DNA of 64,000 nucleotides, from contig CP069300.1 in NCBI GenBank assembly GCA_016839165.1, forward strand, positions 3,720,001-3,784,000, in the 5' to 3' direction. The DNA comes from Bradyrhizobium sp. PSBB068. Its GTDB lineage: Bacteria > Pseudomonadota > Alphaproteobacteria > Rhizobiales > Xanthobacteraceae. Below, in pieces: positions 19,063 to 29,494 of this stretch; the first letter of the stretch is position 1, and each line of letters begins with the position of its first letter. The position numbers and the translations under genes were made by a program. Below the pieces are notes generated by a model. The model saw nothing but the letters and a program-made list of their open reading frames with translations. It searched no databases and was not told the origin of the DNA.

Positions 19063-19728
19063 ATGGCACATGATCTGCTCTCTTTCTTCACCGCGTGGAT
19101 GGCAGCCCCCGGCCGCGTCGGCGCCATCGCACCGTCAGGCGCGGCGCTCGCCGAACTGATCACGCGTGACATCAACGCCAACACCGGCCCGGTGCTCGAG
19201 CTCGGCCCGGGAACGGGCGCCTTCACCTATCAGCTGCTGAAGCGCGGCGTGCGCCAGCAGGACCTGACGCTGATCGAATACGGCTCGGATTTCATGCGGC
19301 TGCTGCAGCTGCGCTTTCCCGGCGCGCGCGTGCTGTGGATGGACGCAGCAAGGCTGGCGTCGGAACGGCTGTATGACGGCGCGCCGGTCGGCGCGGTGGT
19401 CAGCGGATTGCCGCTGCTCAACATGTCGCCGCGCAAGGTGATCTCGATCGTCGGCGGCGCGTTCAGCTATATGCGTCCCGGCGCCGCGTTCTATCAATTC
19501 ACCTATGGGATGCGCTGCCCGATCCGGCGGCCGATCCTCGACCGGCTCGGCCTGCGCGCGACGCTGGTCGATCGCGCGCTTCTCAACGTGCCACCCGCCG
19601 CGGTCTACCGGCTGACGCGACGTCCGCAATACAGGCTGTTGACGCGTGACACAGCGCCTGCGGCCGGCACCAATGTGACACCGATCAAGCAAGAGCGCCG
19701 GGCCAACGAGGACTGCGCCGCCGTGTGA
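19063..19728 (+). CDS. SAM-dependent methyltransferase, phospholipid N-methyltransferase (PmtA)-like
   Basis: A 221-residue class I methyltransferase. Motif I is VLELGPGTGAFT near residues 45-56, followed by DLTLIEYGSDFMRLLQLRFP as the adenosine-binding acidic region and AVVSGLPLLNMSP as motif IV. The N-terminal FFTAWMAAPGRVGAIAPSG and the C-terminal half resemble the rhizobial PmtA type, which methylates phosphatidylethanolamine on the way to phosphatidylcholine; rRNA dimethylases are the other look-alike. GGGAA precedes the ATG at 19063; a TTG at 19048 is an alternative. A lysine/arginine-rich tail ends the protein. Confidence 0.8.
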   Translation: MAHDLLSFFTAWMAAPGRVGAIAPSGAALAELITRDINANTGPVLELGPGTGAFTYQLLKRGVRQQDLTLIEYGSDFMRLLQLRFPGARVLWMDAARLASERLYDGAPVGAVVSGLPLLNMSPRKVISIVGGAFSYMRPGAAFYQFTYGMRCPIRRPILDRLGLRATLVDRALLNVPPAAVYRLTRRPQYRLLTRDTAPAAGTNVTPIKQERRANEDCAAV

Positions 19729-19787
19729 CGGCGCAGCTGACACCTAAAGCCTGATGAGACGAGGTTGAGCTGTAGCGGCGTCGAAAG

Positions 19788-19916
19788 TTCACCTCTCCCT
19801 TGGGAGAGGTCGATTTGCGCAGCAAATCGGGTGAGGGGTTGCGGTCTATCGAGAGAGCAAGAGCCCTCACCCGGATTGCTGCGCAATCCGACCTCTCCCC
19901 GCCGGGGAGCGGTGAA
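19788..19916. repeat. Long inverted repeat (nested palindromes), family C
   Basis: The left arm (19788-19838) and right arm (19864-19916) are inverted copies of about 50 bases with a 25-base spacer. Each arm also holds its own small palindromes, such as CCTCTCCCTTGGGAGAGG and GATTTGCGCAGCAAATC on the left and GGATTGCTGCGCAATCC on the right, so the transcript could fold as a cloverleaf or a single long hairpin. It fills the gap between the convergent methyltransferase and pyrG genes. The form fits the abundant intergenic palindromic elements of Bradyrhizobium and Rhodopseudomonas. Confidence 0.8.
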
Positions 19917-19958
19917 GCAAGACCGCGCCAAGCCGATTCAACCAAAACTTATAGCGTC

Positions 19959-21596
<1,638 letters not shown>

Positions 21597-21716
21597 TTAC
21601 CTTTAAGCCGCTTCCTGCGATTCGCAAAACGAATCAGCTGTTCCCGGCAAACAAACCACCGGGCTGTGGGTTATGCTAAATTGAGAGCGATTTCAGACTA
21701 TTGATGGGTATTCCTG

Positions 21717-21745
21717 ATGCAGGACGCCAGCGGTGCATCCTGCAT
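21717..21745 (-). terminator. Possible hairpin downstream of secG
   Basis: ATGCAGGA (21717-21724) pairs with TCCTGCAT (21738-21745) around a 13-base loop, just past the secG stop codon. No T tract follows on the minus strand, so it is not a textbook intrinsic terminator; it may be a 3' stabilising structure. Confidence 0.3.
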
Positions 21746-21757
21746 GGCCACCCCGCT

Positions 21758-22147
21758 TTATTGCGACCGTGGTGCCTGCGGGCCGCTCGGAGCCTGCTGG
21801 CCCTGCTGCTCGTCGGTCTTCTTCAGCGAATCGAGGATGCCGCCCGAGGTCGGGGGCGTTAGCGGCGTGCCGCCGGCCGGCTGGGTCTGCGCCGGTGCGC
21901 CGGTGCCGATGATCGAGCTCGGCTTGCGGTCGTAGCCGGCGTACCAGGACAGGAACAGGCTGGTCACGAAGAAGCCGACCGCGAGGATCGCGGTGGTCCG
22001 CGTCAGCAAATTCGCGGTGCCGCGGCTCGACATGAAGCCGGCTCCGCCGCCCATGCCGAGGCCACCGCCTTCGGATTTCTGCAGCAGGACGGCGCCGATC
22101 ATGACGGCGACGATCATGAGATGAATAATGATAACGACAGTCTGCAT
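21758..22147 (-). CDS. secG: Preprotein translocase subunit SecG
   Basis: Accessory subunit of the SecYEG channel. The 129-residue protein has two transmembrane helices (about 3-22 and 53-74) joined by the conserved cytoplasmic loop LLQKSEGGGLGMGGG, which is diagnostic. The C-terminal 50 residues are Pro/Gly/Gln-rich and low-complexity, longer than in E. coli SecG (110 residues). The ATG at 22147 gives MQTVVIIIHL; the 13 codons upstream are not family-like. Upstream of pyrG in the same direction. Confidence 0.94.
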   Translation of the reverse strand: MQTVVIIIHLMIVAVMIGAVLLQKSEGGGLGMGGGAGFMSSRGTANLLTRTTAILAVGFFVTSLFLSWYAGYDRKPSSIIGTGAPAQTQPAGGTPLTPPTSGGILDSLKKTDEQQGQQAPSGPQAPRSQ

Positions 22148-22350
22148 CGCAAGCCTTCCGTCATAAGCCGCCAAGCGGCCAGACAAACGGCGCTATCGGC
22201 TTTGCGGTTTTCGTGAAGTCGCGCTCTGTTACACGATTGGACCGGGCATTGTCACCCCCGAGATAGTCGCATCGGCTGACATCACAAGCGACGCCGATCG
22301 CACTCCGCCGCATCTTGATCGGTACCAGCCAATTCCATTATAATAGACGA

Positions 22351-22917
22351 ATGGATACTTTGGTAGACGACCTGAGCCAACGCCTGGCGCTGCGGATCAA
22401 GCTCGAACGCGATGGCCGGGGCTGGTCGCTGGCCGAGCTTGCCGAACGCGCCGGCGTCTCGAAGGCGACCATCAGCAAGATCGAGCGCGCCGAGGTCAGT
22501 CCCACCGCGGTCGTGCTGGTGCGCCTCGCATCGGCCTTCGACCTCACGCTGGCCGGCCTGATGCTGCGCGCCGAGGGCCAGGGTGAGCGGCTGTCGCGTG
22601 CCGCGACGCAGCCGCTCTGGCGCGATCCGGAAACCGGCTATCTGCGCCGCCAGGTGTTCAGCCGCCCCGATCATCCGGTCGAGCTGGTGCGGGTCGAGTT
22701 ACCGCCGAAGCAATCCGTCACCCTGCCCGCCTCGTCCTATGCCCATATCCGCCAGCTGGTCTGGGTCTTGAGCGGAAGCCTCGTCATCACCGAAGGCGGC
22801 GCGCGCCATCTGCTCGCGACCGGCGATTGCTTCGGCTTCGGCCCGCCGGCGGAAACGACCTTCGCCAACGAGACCAACACCGGCTGCACCTATGTGGTCG
22901 CCCTTGCCCGGAGCTGA
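22351..22917 (+). CDS. XRE-family transcriptional regulator with C-terminal cupin domain
   Basis: A 188-residue regulator. The helix-turn-helix is at about residues 10-65: RGWSLAELAERAGVSKATISKIERAEVSPTA is split over the standard XRE helices. A cupin (RmlC-like) sensor domain follows at about 110-185, with RQLVWVLSGSLVITEGG and LATGDCFGFGPPAETTF. Such proteins usually repress a neighbouring transporter or enzyme gene in response to a small ligand. The ATG at 22351 is preferred to the upstream start at 22315. The GNAT gene begins 3 bases after its stop, so the two form one unit. Confidence 0.92.
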   Translation: MDTLVDDLSQRLALRIKLERDGRGWSLAELAERAGVSKATISKIERAEVSPTAVVLVRLASAFDLTLAGLMLRAEGQGERLSRAATQPLWRDPETGYLRRQVFSRPDHPVELVRVELPPKQSVTLPASSYAHIRQLVWVLSGSLVITEGGARHLLATGDCFGFGPPAETTFANETNTGCTYVVALARS

Positions 22918-22920
22918 TGC

Positions 22921-23448
22921 ATGCCGCACTTCGCCATCAAGCCACTCGCCGATGAACCCGGGATTCGCGATGCGCTCAGCGAGCTGTTGATCGAAACCGT
23001 CGCCAGCGGCGGCTCCGTAAGCTTCATGCATCCGCTATCGCCGGACGACGCCGACACATTCTGGCAGGATTCGCTCGGCGCCGCGGCGCGCGGCGAGCGA
23101 ATCGTGCTCGGCGCATTCGACGGCAATGATCTGGTCGCCACGGTAACCCTGCTGCTCAAGCTGCCGCCGAACCAGCCGCACCGCGCCGAGATCGCCAAGA
23201 TGATGACACGCCTCACCCACCGCAACCGCGGCGTGGCAACGGCTTTGCTGCGCGCCGCCGAGCAGCTTGCAATCGCGCACGGACGCACGCTGCTGGTGCT
23301 TGACACCGCCGAAGAGGACGGTGCCGCCCCACTCTACGAAAAAATGGGATTTCAGCTCAGCGGCCTGATCCCGGACTACGCGCTGAAACCGCATGGCGGC
23401 CTCACCGGGACGTTGATCTACTGGAAGCGGATCGGCGCGGCAACGTAG
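22921..23448 (+). CDS. GNAT family N-acetyltransferase
   Basis: A 175-residue acetyl-CoA-dependent acyltransferase. The acetyl-CoA binding segment is RAEIAKMMTRLTHRNRGVATALLRAAEQLA at about residues 88-117, a Q/RxxGxG/A-like loop (NRGVA), followed by TLLVLDTAEEDGAAPLYEKMGFQ, the classic beta5-alpha4 of GNAT proteins. The substrate is unknown. It is translated 3 bases after the XRE-cupin regulator, which may control both genes. It ends just before a family B repeat. Confidence 0.92.
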   Translation: MPHFAIKPLADEPGIRDALSELLIETVASGGSVSFMHPLSPDDADTFWQDSLGAAARGERIVLGAFDGNDLVATVTLLLKLPPNQPHRAEIAKMMTRLTHRNRGVATALLRAAEQLAIAHGRTLLVLDTAEEDGAAPLYEKMGFQLSGLIPDYALKPHGGLTGTLIYWKRIGAAT

Positions 23449-23455
23449 CCCGAAG

Positions 23456-23531
23456 CGTCATTGCGAGGAGCGAAGCGACGAAGCAATCCATCGATCCACA
23501 AATGGATTGCAGCGCTTCGCTCGCAATGACG
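23456..23531. repeat. Palindromic repeat, family B
   Basis: CGTCATTGCGAGGAGCGAAG and the following CGACGAAGCAATCCAT form the left arm; ATGGATTGCAGCGCTTCG plus CTCGCAATGACG form the right arm, with a short spacer near CGATCCACAA. It lies between the convergent GNAT gene and tpiA. The CGTCATTGCGAGGAGCGAAGCG core is a widespread intergenic element in Bradyrhizobium-like genomes, recalled from general knowledge. It could serve as a bidirectional transcript end. Confidence 0.8.
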
Positions 23532-23550
23532 TGGGTGGAGCGCCGTCCCG

Positions 23551-24303
23551 CTAGCAGCCCGCAGCGATCGCCAGAAAGTCCGATGCCTTCAGGCTGGCGC
23601 CGCCGACCAGGGCGCCGTTGACGTTGGCGACGGCCATCAGCTCGGCGGCGTTCGACGGCTTGACCGAGCCGCCATAGAGGATCCTGATCTTGTTTCCCTC
23701 GCCCTTGAAGCGATCGGTGAGCTGACCTCGGATAAACCTGTGAACTTCCTCGACATCTCCGGCGGTCGGCGTCAGCCCGGTGCCGATCGCCCAGACCGGC
23801 TCGTAGGCCACCACCAGGTTGACCGCGGTCGAGCCGTCGGGCAGCGAGCCGGCCAGCTGGGTGCCGCAGACATCGAGCGTCTGGCCGGCGTCGCGCTGCT
23901 CGCGCGTTTCGCCGATACAGACGATCGCGGTCAGCCCGGCGCGCCAGACGGCCTCCGCCTTCTGCCGAATCAAGGCGTCGGTCTCGCCATGGTCGGCGCG
24001 CCGCTCGGAATGCCCGACGATGATGGCCGTGGCGCCGAGGTCCTTGAACATTTCCGCCGAGAGGTCCCCGGTGTGGGCGCCCGATGCCTTCGGATGGCAA
24101 TCCTGGGCGCCGACGGCGACCTTCGAGCCCCGCGCCTTGTCGGCAAAGGCCCCGACCAATGTCGCGGGCGGACAGACCAGCAGATCGGCCTTCCCGGCGA
24201 CATCGCCGGCGCCGGCCAGCATCGCGTCGAACTCGGCAAAGGAGGATTTCAGGCCGTTCATTTTCCAGTTGCCGGCGATCAGCGGCCGGATGGCGTCGGT
24301 CAT
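23551..24303 (-). CDS. tpiA: Triosephosphate isomerase
   Basis: Interconverts dihydroxyacetone phosphate and glyceraldehyde-3-phosphate. The 250-residue TIM barrel has AGNWKMNG with catalytic Lys near residue 14, IIVGHSERR with the electrophilic His, [12 protein letters not shown] with the catalytic Glu and the mobile loop, and [11 protein letters not shown] near the C-terminus. Start ATG 24303. Single gene, divergent from the ppiD-like gene 240 bases away. Confidence 0.96.
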   Translation of the reverse strand: MTDAIRPLIAGNWKMNGLKSSFAEFDAMLAGAGDVAGKADLLVCPPATLVGAFADKARGSKVAVGAQDCHPKASGAHTGDLSAEMFKDLGATAIIVGHSERRADHGETDALIRQKAEAVWRAGLTAIVCIGETREQRDAGQTLDVCGTQLAGSLPDGSTAVNLVVAYEPVWAIGTGLTPTAGDVEEVHRFIRGQLTDRFKGEGNKIRILYGGSVKPSNAAELMAVANVNGALVGGASLKASDFLAIAAGC

Positions 24304-24543
24304 GTCGGATTTCCCATCATTCAGGCGTCCCCCTGCGCTATCAGAGCCGAGCGGCGACTTCCAGAGCGCGGCTTCGCGCCTGCCGTGCGACGCTTGCGCC
24401 CGCGCGCCCGAGGTTGCGGGGGGGCTTCGGCCACTTTATAAGCCTTTTCAATTCGGTGACGCCCTGCTGCCGGACAAGAAGTCCCGACTTTTGGTCCCAC
24501 TTGGGCACGATCCGGTTCCCCTCCTGCAAAACAAGTTGGACCC

Positions 24544-26433
24544 ATGCTTCGAGGAATGCGGAAAGCCTCATCAAACTGGCTCGGCAAGACGATTATGGCC
24601 GCGGTGATGGGCGTTTTGATCGTCAGTTTCGGAATTTGGGGCATTGCCGACATCTTTAAGGGGTTTGGCCAGTCGACCTTCGCCAAGGTGGGCGGGACCG
24701 AAATTTCGGCCGAGCAGTTCCGCCAGATCTATACCGACCGCCTGCAGCAGCTCGGCCGCCAGTTCGGCCGTCCGCTGACGCCGGACCAGGCGCGCGCCTT
24801 CGGGATTGACCGACAGGTGCTGCAGCAGACGCTTGCGGAAGCCGCGTTGGACGAGGAAGCGCGCCGCACCGGCCTCAATCAATCCGATGCCGAGGTGCTG
24901 CGCACGATCTACAACGATCCGAACTTCAAGGGCCTCAACGGCCAGTTCGATCCGCAGCGCTTCCAGTCCGTGATCCGCAACTTCGGCTACACCGAGGGCC
25001 GCTACATCGCCGAGCAGCGCCGCGTCGGCCTGCGCCGGCAGATCGCGGGCACCATCTCGTCCGGGATCGAACCGCCCAAATCGATGGTCGAGGCGCTGAC
25101 CCGCTTCCAGAACGAGCAGCGCTCGATCGATTACGTTACGCTCGGCGCCGCACAGGCCGGCACCATCGATCCGCCCTCGCCCGAGGCGCTCGCCGCCTAT
25201 TTCGAGGACCACAAGGTCCAGTTCCGTGCGCCCGAATACCGCAAGATCGCTTTCGTCGCGATCACGCCGGAGGAAATCGGCAAGTGGGAAACCGTGTCCG
25301 ACGAGGATGCCAGGAAGATCTTCGAGGAGCGCAAGGACCGGCTCAGCACGCCGGAGAAGCGCGAGGTCTCACAGATCGTGTTTCCGGACGCCGGCGAGGC
25401 GCAGGCCGCCCGCGCCCGCATCACGTCAGGCACCTCGTTCGACGACATCGCCAACGAGCGCAAGCTCAGTCCGGCCGACGTCAACCTCGGACTGGTCGCG
25501 AAGTCGGCGATCCTCGATCCGGCCGTCGGCGATGCGGCCTTCTCGCTGCCTGCGGGCGAAGTCAGCCAGCCGGTCCAGGGCCGCTTCGGCATCGCGCTGG
25601 TCAAGGTCGGCAAGATCGAGCCCGGCGTGACCCCGAGCTATGAGAGCCTCGCACCACAGGTGAAGAACGAGATCGCGACCGAGCGCGCCCGCGCCAAGGT
25701 CGCCGAGCTGCGCGACAAGATGGAAGACGAGCGCGGCGGCGGCTCCAGCGTGATCGACGCGGCGCAGAAGCTGAAACTGACCGCCGTCACGATCGACGCG
25801 GTCGATCGCTCGGGGCGCCTGCCGAACGGCCAGGTCGCGTCAAACATCCCGCGCGGCCTCGACGTGGTGTCGCAGGCCTTCAACAGCGACGTCGGCGTCG
25901 ACAACGACCCGATCCAGTTCAACAACGGCTATGTCTGGTACGACGTGCTCGGCATCACGCCGTCGCGCGAGCGCACCCTTGACGAGGTCCGCGACCAGGT
26001 CGAGGCCAAGTGGCGCGACGACCAGATCTCCGCCAAGCTGCGCGCCAAGGCGACCGAGATCGTACAGAAGCTCGACAGCGGCGCCAAGCTTGCCGATGAG
26101 GCGGCCGCTGCCGGCGTCAAGGTCGAGACATCGGCGAACTTCAACCGCGAGGCCTCGCCGGCCGGCGTGATCGCGGCAGCGTTCCGCACCGCCAAGGATG
26201 GCGACGGGCAAACGTCGACCGCTGGCGGCAGCCAGTGGGTCGTGTTCCGCGTCACCAACGTGACGGTGCCGCCGGTCGACTTCGCTTCCGACGCGGCCAA
26301 GCAGCTCACCGAGGCGCTGCGGCGCTCGCTGAGCGACGAGCAGGTCGCGCAATATGTCAGCAAGATCGAGTCCGACATCGGCGTGACCGTCAACCAGGCA
26401 GCCTTCGCACAGGTGACAGGCGCGAATAATTGA
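24544..26433 (+). CDS. ppiD: Peptidylprolyl isomerase of the PpiD/SurA type
   Basis: Periplasmic folding factor anchored in the inner membrane. The 629-residue protein starts with a basic stretch and one transmembrane helix at about 16-37 ([22 protein letters not shown]), then a SurA N-terminal-like chaperone domain, and a parvulin domain at about 265-365 ([22 protein letters not shown] ... [22 protein letters not shown]). Architecture and length match PpiD. First of the run ppiD-trpD-trpC-moaC; its stop is followed by a family A repeat before trpD. Confidence 0.9.
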   Translation: MLRGMRKASSNWLGKTIMAAVMGVLIVSFGIWGIADIFKGFGQSTFAKVGGTEISAEQFRQIYTDRLQQLGRQFGRPLTPDQARAFGIDRQVLQQTLAEAALDEEARRTGLNQSDAEVLRTIYNDPNFKGLNGQFDPQRFQSVIRNFGYTEGRYIAEQRRVGLRRQIAGTISSGIEPPKSMVEALTRFQNEQRSIDYVTLGAAQAGTIDPPSPEALAAYFEDHKVQFRAPEYRKIAFVAITPEEIGKWETVSDEDARKIFEERKDRLSTPEKREVSQIVFPDAGEAQAARARITSGTSFDDIANERKLSPADVNLGLVAKSAILDPAVGDAAFSLPAGEVSQPVQGRFGIALVKVGKIEPGVTPSYESLAPQVKNEIATERARAKVAELRDKMEDERGGGSSVIDAAQKLKLTAVTIDAVDRSGRLPNGQVASNIPRGLDVVSQAFNSDVGVDNDPIQFNNGYVWYDVLGITPSRERTLDEVRDQVEAKWRDDQISAKLRAKATEIVQKLDSGAKLADEAAAAGVKVETSANFNREASPAGVIAAAFRTAKDGDGQTSTAGGSQWVVFRVTNVTVPPVDFASDAAKQLTEALRRSLSDEQVAQYVSKIESDIGVTVNQAAFAQVTGANN

Positions 26434-26478
26434 GCATGATCCGGATAGCGCGACGGCGCGCTGTCCGCAGATCAAGCT
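26431..26478. repeat. REP-like palindrome, family A (diverged)
   Basis: Starts TGAGCATGATCCGGATAGCGC, sharing AGCATGATCCGGA with the element at 8366-8412, and closes with GCGCGCTGTCCGCAGATCAAGCT as an imperfect inverted copy. The ppiD stop codon TGA forms its left end. It separates ppiD from trpD and may give partial termination or differential mRNA stability inside the run. Confidence 0.6.
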
Positions 26479-26503
26479 CCAACAACAGACCCTGAGCCCG
26501 CGA

Positions 26504-27517
26504 ATGGACGACCTGAAATCGATCATCGGAAAAGTCGCCACCGGCGCCACGCTGACGCGTGAAGAAGCGGCCTCCGCCTTCGACAGCATGATGTCGGGCG
26601 AGGCCACGCCCTCGCAGATGGGCGGGCTGTTGATGGCGCTGCGGGTGCGCGGCGAGACCGTCGAGGAGATCACTGGCGCCGTCACCGCGATGCGCGGCAA
26701 GATGCTGCCGGTGAAAGCGCCGGCCGAGGCCGTCGATATCGTCGGCACCGGCGGCGACGGCTCCGGATCGGTCAACGTCTCGACCTGCGCGGCCTTCATC
26801 GTGGCCGGCGCCGGCGTGCCCGTCGCCAAGCACGGCAACCGCGCGCTGTCGTCACGCTCGGGCGCCGCCGACGTGCTGGCCTCGCTCGGGGTCAAGCTCG
26901 ACCTGACGCCGGCCCAGGTCGGACGCTGCGTCGCGGAAGCCGGCATCGGCTTCATGTTCGCGCCCTCGCATCATCCGGCGATGAAGAATGTCGGCCCGAC
27001 CCGGGTCGAGCTCGCCACCCGCACCATCTTCAACCTGCTCGGGCCGCTGTCGAACCCGGCCGGCGTCAAGCGGCAGATGGTCGGCGTGTTCTCGCGGCAG
27101 TGGGTGCAGCCGTTGGCGCAGGTGCTGAAGAATCTCGGCTCGGACAAGGTCTGGGTCGTGCACGGCTCCGATGGCCTCGACGAGATCACCCTCACCGGCC
27201 CGACCTTCGTCGCGAGCCTTGAGAACGGCGAGATCGGGACGTTCGAGGTGACGCCCGAGGAGGCAGGCCTTGGCCGCGTCGGCGGCGAGGCGCTGAAGGG
27301 CGGCGATGCCGACGCCAACGCGATCGCGCTCTCCAGCGTGCTCCAGGGCAAGCCGAGCGCCTATCGCGACGTCGCCCTGCTCAACGCCGCCGCCGCGCTG
27401 ATCGTGGCCGGCCGCGCCAAGGACTTGAAGGAAGGGGTTGCGATCGGCGCCCAGTCGCTCGACAGCGGCGCGGCCGCGGCGCGGCTGAAGCATCTGGTTG
27501 CGGTTTCGAACGGTTGA
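26504..27517 (+). CDS. trpD: Anthranilate phosphoribosyltransferase
   Basis: Second step of tryptophan synthesis, joining anthranilate to phosphoribosyl pyrophosphate. The 337-residue enzyme has the PRPP-binding [17 protein letters not shown] near residues 78-95, [17 protein letters not shown], and the anthranilate-binding [22 protein letters not shown] region with LGPLSNPAG. Ten bases separate its stop from trpC, indicating an operon. Confidence 0.96.
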   Translation: MDDLKSIIGKVATGATLTREEAASAFDSMMSGEATPSQMGGLLMALRVRGETVEEITGAVTAMRGKMLPVKAPAEAVDIVGTGGDGSGSVNVSTCAAFIVAGAGVPVAKHGNRALSSRSGAADVLASLGVKLDLTPAQVGRCVAEAGIGFMFAPSHHPAMKNVGPTRVELATRTIFNLLGPLSNPAGVKRQMVGVFSRQWVQPLAQVLKNLGSDKVWVVHGSDGLDEITLTGPTFVASLENGEIGTFEVTPEEAGLGRVGGEALKGGDADANAIALSSVLQGKPSAYRDVALLNAAAALIVAGRAKDLKEGVAIGAQSLDSGAAAARLKHLVAVSNG

Positions 27518-27527
27518 GAGTGCAGAG

Positions 27528-28349
27528 ATGTCCGACATCCTGACCAAGATCGAAGCCTACAAGCGCGAGGAGATCGCCGTCGCCAAGCGCGCGCGTCCGC
27601 TCGCCGATATCGAGGCGCAGGCGAAATCGGCCGCGGCACCGCGCGGCTTCGTCCGCGCCCTCACGGACAAGCACGGACGCGGCGACTACGCGCTGATCGC
27701 GGAAGTGAAGAAGGCCTCGCCCTCGAAGGGGCTGATCCGGACCGACTTCGATCCGCCGGCGCTCGCAAAGGCCTACGAGGTCGGCGGCGCTGCCTGCCTG
27801 TCGGTCTTGACCGATGCGCCCTCGTTCCAGGGCCATCTCGACTTCATGGTCGCGGCGCGTGCGGCGACCAACCTGCCGGTGCTGCGCAAGGATTTCATGT
27901 TCGACACCTATCAGGTGGCGGAAGCGCGCGCCCATGGCGCCGACTGCATCCTGATCATCATGGCCGCGCTCGACGACGTGGCGGCCAAGGAGATCGAGGA
28001 TGCCGCCCTCGGCTACGGCATGGACGTGCTGATCGAGATCCACGACCGCGTCGAACTCGACCGTGCGCTGAAACTTCGCTCGCCGATGATCGGCGTCAAC
28101 AACCGCAATCTGCGCACCTTCGAGACCACGCTCGCGACCAGCGAGACGCTGGCGCCGCTGATCCCGCACGATCGCCTGATGGTCGGCGAGAGCGGCATCT
28201 TCACGCCTGAGGATCTCGCCCGCCTCGAGCGCGTCGGGATGTCAACCTTCCTGGTCGGCGAGAGCCTGATGCGCCAGCAGGACGTCACTGCGGCCACCCG
28301 CGCGTTGCTGACGCGGCAGGCCGCCCCGCGCGCCACCGCAACGCGCTGA
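27528..28349 (+). CDS. trpC: Indole-3-glycerol-phosphate synthase
   Basis: Ring-closing step of tryptophan synthesis. A 273-residue monofunctional TIM barrel, not fused to TrpF. Motifs: [16 protein letters not shown] with catalytic Lys and Glu, [15 protein letters not shown] with catalytic Lys, [15 protein letters not shown] [12 protein letters not shown], and [17 protein letters not shown] 27528 with GAGA spacing; the earlier in-frame start at 27498 overlaps trpD and lacks family similarity. moaC starts 4 bases after its stop. Confidence 0.96.
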   Translation: MSDILTKIEAYKREEIAVAKRARPLADIEAQAKSAAAPRGFVRALTDKHGRGDYALIAEVKKASPSKGLIRTDFDPPALAKAYEVGGAACLSVLTDAPSFQGHLDFMVAARAATNLPVLRKDFMFDTYQVAEARAHGADCILIIMAALDDVAAKEIEDAALGYGMDVLIEIHDRVELDRALKLRSPMIGVNNRNLRTFETTLATSETLAPLIPHDRLMVGESGIFTPEDLARLERVGMSTFLVGESLMRQQDVTAATRALLTRQAAPRATATR

Positions 28350-28353
28350 CGCG

Positions 28354-28881
28354 ATGGCGCGGAAGTCCAAAGCAAAAGCCCAGGCCGAGCCGTCAGGCTC
28401 CGGCACGGCCCTCACCCATATCGATGCCAAGGGCGAGGCGCGCATGGTCGACGTCTCGGCGAAGCCCGCGACCGAACGGACCGCGGTCGCCGAAGGCCGC
28501 GTTCTGATGAGCAAGGCGACGCTGGCGCTGATCGAATCCGGCCAGGCCAAGAAGGGCGACGTGCTGGCCACCGCGCGGATCGCCGGCATCATGGCGGCCA
28601 AGCGGACCTCGGAATTGATTCCGCTCTGCCATCCGCTGGCGCTGACCAAGGTCACGATCGACATCGCAACCGACCGCAAGCTGCCCGGCTGCATCGTCCG
28701 CGCCAGCGTCAAGGTGACCGGGCCGACCGGCGTCGAGATGGAGGCGCTGACCGCGGTGTCCGTCGCCTGCCTCACGATCTACGACATGATCAAGGCGGTC
28801 GAGCGCGGCGTGCGCATCGAGGGCATTCACCTGATCGAGAAGATCGGCGGCAAGTCCGGGCACTATCGCGCCGGCGCGTGA
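28354..28881 (+). CDS. moaC: Cyclic pyranopterin monophosphate synthase
   Basis: Converts the MoaA product to cyclic pyranopterin monophosphate in molybdenum-cofactor synthesis. The 175-residue protein has [18 protein letters not shown] near the N-terminus, [31 protein letters not shown] with the catalytic residues, and [21 protein letters not shown]. It follows trpC by 4 bases. moeA, the usual next gene in relatives as I recall, is here about 10 kb away beyond an accessory block. Confidence 0.95.
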   Translation: MARKSKAKAQAEPSGSGTALTHIDAKGEARMVDVSAKPATERTAVAEGRVLMSKATLALIESGQAKKGDVLATARIAGIMAAKRTSELIPLCHPLALTKVTIDIATDRKLPGCIVRASVKVTGPTGVEMEALTAVSVACLTIYDMIKAVERGVRIEGIHLIEKIGGKSGHYRAGA

Positions 28882-28896
28882 TCGCCGGTTCTCCAG

Positions 28897-29061
28897 CTAC
28901 TTCAATGAGCCGCTGATCGAACTGAAGGTGCCCGAGAGCTTGGTGCCGACACCCTTCACCGCAGCGATGATGGCGATGGCGATGCCGGTCGCGATCAGCC
29001 CGTATTCGATCGCGGTGGCTCCGGTCTCGTCGGCGCAAAAATTCCGCAGGAGTTTCTTCAT
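28897..29061 (-). CDS. Flp-family type IVb pilin
   Basis: A 54-residue pilin precursor: MKKLLRNFCADETGATAIEYGLIATG opens with a short basic leader, a prepilin peptidase site at GATAIEYGL (cleavage after Gly, Glu at +5-like position) and one hydrophobic helix of about 22 residues. The ATG at 29061 is preferred; the frame extends 20 codons upstream without family similarity. No tad/cpa assembly gene is in the window, so it is an orphan pilin gene. It is convergent with moaC, 15 bases apart. Confidence 0.88.
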   Translation of the reverse strand: MKKLLRNFCADETGATAIEYGLIATGIAIAIIAAVKGVGTKLSGTFSSISGSLK

Positions 29062-29494
29062 GGCCCTCTCACGCACTGCACTGAGCGCGACGACACGCAA
29101 GCAACGTGCCGACGATGACATCGAGCAGCGTCATGGACTTAGATCGTAAACGGACTCTTGCGGCGATCACGCACACGGCAAAGGATTCCGTCGCATCGGA
29201 TCGCGACCGGCAGAATTTGCAGTTTCGTTCGTGAAACTTTTTGTCCCGATTTCAGTCACCCCCGAAACGGCGCGCCGACCCCGTAAAGCTTCATGCACGG
29301 CAATTTCCACATCTCGTCGGTCGGATGGAAATCAGTTGCGTTAACGCCGTAAGCCGTGCTGCCCACTCGCGCAGGCAACTATTCGTTAACCAACCTCGCT
29401 AACCGGCGCTCCATTTCGTTTGGCTACGACTTTCGCGGGCCGGAGGTGCACGAAACCTACTTCCGGGTGAAACGCCTGGAAACGATAGCGACAG
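29062..29494. other. Intergenic region between flp pilin and GGDEF-EAL genes
   Basis: A gap of 433 bases between two divergent genes, more AT-rich than the coding flanks. It must hold the promoters of both genes, but I could not pick a convincing sigma-factor site. No RNA gene, repeat family or long hairpin was seen. Confidence 0.5.
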
